A DNA stretch of 7,760 nt from an uncultured Eubacterium sp. (GTDB lineage: Bacteria; Bacillota; Clostridia; Oscillospirales; Acutalibacteraceae), in assembly GCA_905233805.1 (NCBI GenBank), contig CAJOER010000082.1, positions 1-7,760 of the forward strand. Direction: 5' to 3'. A program made the translations under genes and the position numbers. Positions 5,957 through 7,760 of this stretch are shown piece after piece. How positions within the stretch are numbered: the stretch's first letter is position 1; each line of letters starts with the position of its first letter. The notes beneath the pieces were generated by a model. That model was given only the letters and a program-made list of their open reading frames with translations. It was not told the origin of the DNA and ran no database searches.

Positions 5957-7597
5957 ATGCATATTGTAAATATAATCAACCTGCTCGGCGGGCTGGGACT
6001 CTTCTTGTTCGGTATGAACTATATGAGCAAGGGCCTTTCGCAGGTAGCGGGTAATAAAATGAGGGACCTGCTTGAAAAGCTTACAAGAAACCGCTTTAAG
6101 GGCTTCCTTCTCGGCGTTCTTGTAACGGCTGTAATTCAGTCGTCTTCGGCTACAACCGTTATGCTTATGGGCTTTTTAAATGCGGGGATTATGGATTTGG
6201 CGCAGGCAACGGGCGTAATAATCGGCGCTAATATAGGTACTACCGTTACCGCCGTTCTTATTGCAATAGACGTTTCGGCAATAGCTCCCATATGTATTTT
6301 CATCGGCGCCGCCATGGCTCTTTTCAGCAAGAAGCAGAAACAAAAATATATAGGCCAGATTATACTCGGCTTCGGTATTCTTTTCTTCGGGCTTAAGTAT
6401 ATGAGCGGCGACTCGGCTATGGGCGTTCTTAAAACAAGCAAACTTTTCCAGAACTTTATAGCCTCGGCAAATAACCCGATAATCGGCATTATCGTCGGTA
6501 TTATTATCTGCTCAATTCTTCAGTCCTCAAGCGCCGCAATAGGTGTATTACAGGTACTTGCTTTAAACGGAATAGTTCCGCTTGACTTGGCGGTTTATCT
6601 TATTATAGGTATAAATGTCGGCTCGGCTACTCCCCTGTTCATTTCCGCAATAGGCGCAAAGACGAACGCAAAAAGAGCTGCTCTTATTTACTTTATTTTC
6701 AACCTCGTTCTGGTTGCGTTTACTCCCATCGCAATGTTTGAGCCGTTCATTAATCTTATTGAAAGCCACGCTTCAAACGGCTCGGTTGCGGTTGCGGCGG
6801 TACACATTATATTCAAGATTGCATCGGCGGTTATTCTTCTTCCCTTCGTCAATCCCATCGTAAAGATTACGGAAAAGATTATTAAACCTGTTGAGCATGA
6901 AAGCGAATTCCGTTTCACTTATATTGACAAAAAACTTCACTCTCAGGATAACGCCAGCATCAGCGTTCTTCAGATAGGCTCAGAGGTTGAGCGTATGGCA
7001 AAACTCGTACGCAGAAACTACGTTCTTGCCTGTGAGGACCTTCTTGCCGGCAGTATCGAAAACGAAAGAGAAATCAAAAACAACGAAGAACTTATCAACT
7101 GGCTCAATCATAATATCTCTGACTTTATGGTAACTATAACCTCTCACCGTATTACCGGTGAGGCGTCGGAATATATAGGAAAACTCTTCCACGTAATAAC
7201 CGACCTTGAGAGAATAGGTGACCATGCTCTTAATATACTGCAGCGCAACACTATCGCTATTCAGGAACAACTCGACTTTACCGAAGACGGTATGAAAGAG
7301 ATTCAGGGTATTTACGAAAAAACGTTAGAACTTTTTGACCGCGCACTTGCGGCATTCGTAAATAAACAGCTTACCGACCAGGAGGCAAACGACCTTCATT
7401 TCCTTGAAGATACTATCGATTCATTGACTCTTGAATCTCAGGACCATCATGTTGAAAGACTTCGCCGCAAGGAATGTCATACCGCGTCAGGCGTAGTATT
7501 TACAAAGATACTTCAGGACCTTGAGCGCGTCGGCGACCATTCGTACAATATCGCATGGGCAGCGCGTAAAGATAAGGCGCTTATCAGACAGATTTAG
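5957..7597 (+). CDS. Na+/phosphate cotransporter with PhoU-like domain
   Basis: This membrane protein of 546 residues takes up inorganic phosphate with sodium (Na/Pi cotransporter, NptA/YjbB-like, SLC34-related). Two inverted-topology repeats each carry the family signature: QSSSATT (61-67) with GANIGTT (90-96), and QSSSAA (189-194) with GINVGSAT (218-225). About eight or nine hydrophobic segments lie between residues 4 and 300. From about 335 a cytoplasmic helical PhoU-like domain follows, with the paired motifs LERIGDH (417-423) and LERVGDH (522-528), which in PhoU bind metal and tie transport to phosphate status. GGAG at 5947-5950 lies 6 nt before the ATG. No terminator separates it from the next gene, 4 nt downstream. 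Export rather than uptake has been reported for some relatives, so direction is inferred. Confidence 0.95.
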   Translation: MHIVNIINLLGGLGLFLFGMNYMSKGLSQVAGNKMRDLLEKLTRNRFKGFLLGVLVTAVIQSSSATTVMLMGFLNAGIMDLAQATGVIIGANIGTTVTAVLIAIDVSAIAPICIFIGAAMALFSKKQKQKYIGQIILGFGILFFGLKYMSGDSAMGVLKTSKLFQNFIASANNPIIGIIVGIIICSILQSSSAAIGVLQVLALNGIVPLDLAVYLIIGINVGSATPLFISAIGAKTNAKRAALIYFIFNLVLVAFTPIAMFEPFINLIESHASNGSVAVAAVHIIFKIASAVILLPFVNPIVKITEKIIKPVEHESEFRFTYIDKKLHSQDNASISVLQIGSEVERMAKLVRRNYVLACEDLLAGSIENEREIKNNEELINWLNHNISDFMVTITSHRITGEASEYIGKLFHVITDLERIGDHALNILQRNTIAIQEQLDFTEDGMKEIQGIYEKTLELFDRALAAFVNKQLTDQEANDLHFLEDTIDSLTLESQDHHVERLRRKECHTASGVVFTKILQDLERVGDHSYNIAWAARKDKALIRQI

Positions 7598-7601
7598 TAT
7601 T

Positions 7602-7760
7602 ATGAAAGATAAACGGACTGTTTTTGACAAACTGAATACAGCCTTTTTCGGAAAAGATTTAAGAATTACCAAGGGAGTCGTATACTCTTATGTCAGAGAA
7701 TACGACTTCTCGTCTTATTATCCCGAGGATAAATATATCAAAAAACAGACTCCGCCGACG
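7602..7760 (+). CDS. partial hypothetical protein, open at right edge
   Basis: An ATG 4 nt after the cotransporter stop opens a frame of 53 codons that reaches the window edge without a stop. The visible protein starts MKDKRTVFDKLN and is rich in Lys, Asp and Tyr, with YSYVREYDFSSYYPED near residues 28-43. There is no membrane segment or signal peptide, and I do not recognise the family. A good ribosome binding site is lacking, so expression probably depends on coupling to the upstream gene. Codon choice resembles its neighbours. The strand, spacing and open frame support a real gene, but only its N-terminus can be judged. Confidence 0.6.
   Translation, partial: MKDKRTVFDKLNTAFFGKDLRITKGVVYSYVREYDFSSYYPEDKYIKKQTPPT
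7676..7707 (+). other. long hairpin inside the right-edge gene
   Basis: AGTCGTAT (7676-7683) pairs with ATACGACT (7700-7707). After an A-A mismatch, CTCT (7685-7688) pairs with AGAG (7695-7698) around the 6-nt loop TATGTC. The result is 12 base pairs with one mismatch, about 80 nt after the cotransporter stop. The following sequence is only mildly T-rich, so a terminator call is not secure. Confidence 0.5.

Overview
The window reads as a chromosomal segment of a Gram-positive, anaerobic, gut-type Clostridia bacterium, most likely in or near the Oscillospiraceae/Ruminococcaceae. This rests on strong GGAG-type ribosome binding sites, sigma-A-like promoters in AT-rich gaps, a COG1313-type radical SAM protein, a zinc-ribbon MscL and a glycine/alanine-rich Na/Pi cotransporter with a PhoU tail. 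The placement is inference; there is no marker gene here that fixes a genus.

Layout. Positions 1-382 hold no credible gene. They contain two identical 85-bp direct repeats (1-85 and 180-264) separated by 94 bp, followed by a good promoter. Read on the minus strand, each repeat begins with what looks like the 5' half of a proline tRNA (anticodon UGG), which breaks off inside the anticodon loop and runs into unrelated, hairpin-rich sequence. From that promoter a tightly packed plus-strand cluster follows: a GH13 alpha-glucosidase (383-2053), rsmI (2046-2870, 8-nt overlap, TTG start) and a PflX-like radical SAM protein (2867-3742, ATGA overlap). mscL (3787-4212) follows after a 44-bp gap with its own candidate promoter and a hairpin terminator. 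Next comes an alpha/beta hydrolase (4270-5131) that is split between two reading frames and appears to lack an internal segment, so it is called a pseudogene. A strong bidirectional terminator separates it from a convergent minus-strand HAD phosphatase of the YjjG type (5152-5841). An AT-rich divergent promoter region then leads to a Na/Pi cotransporter with a PhoU-like domain (5957-7597). A gene that runs off the right edge starts 4 nt later (7602-7760).

How the genes relate. The genes are mostly housekeeping or nutritional: oligosaccharide hydrolysis, 16S rRNA methylation, osmotic protection, metabolite repair and phosphate uptake. I see no defence system, phage or conjugative gene, secondary-metabolite cluster or CRISPR array. 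The only stretch that does not fit ordinary annotation is the tRNA-derived repeat at the left end, which is the best candidate for something undescribed. The broken hydrolase, the MscL-zinc-ribbon fusion, the overlapping divergent promoters and a long hairpin inside the right-edge gene are lesser points.
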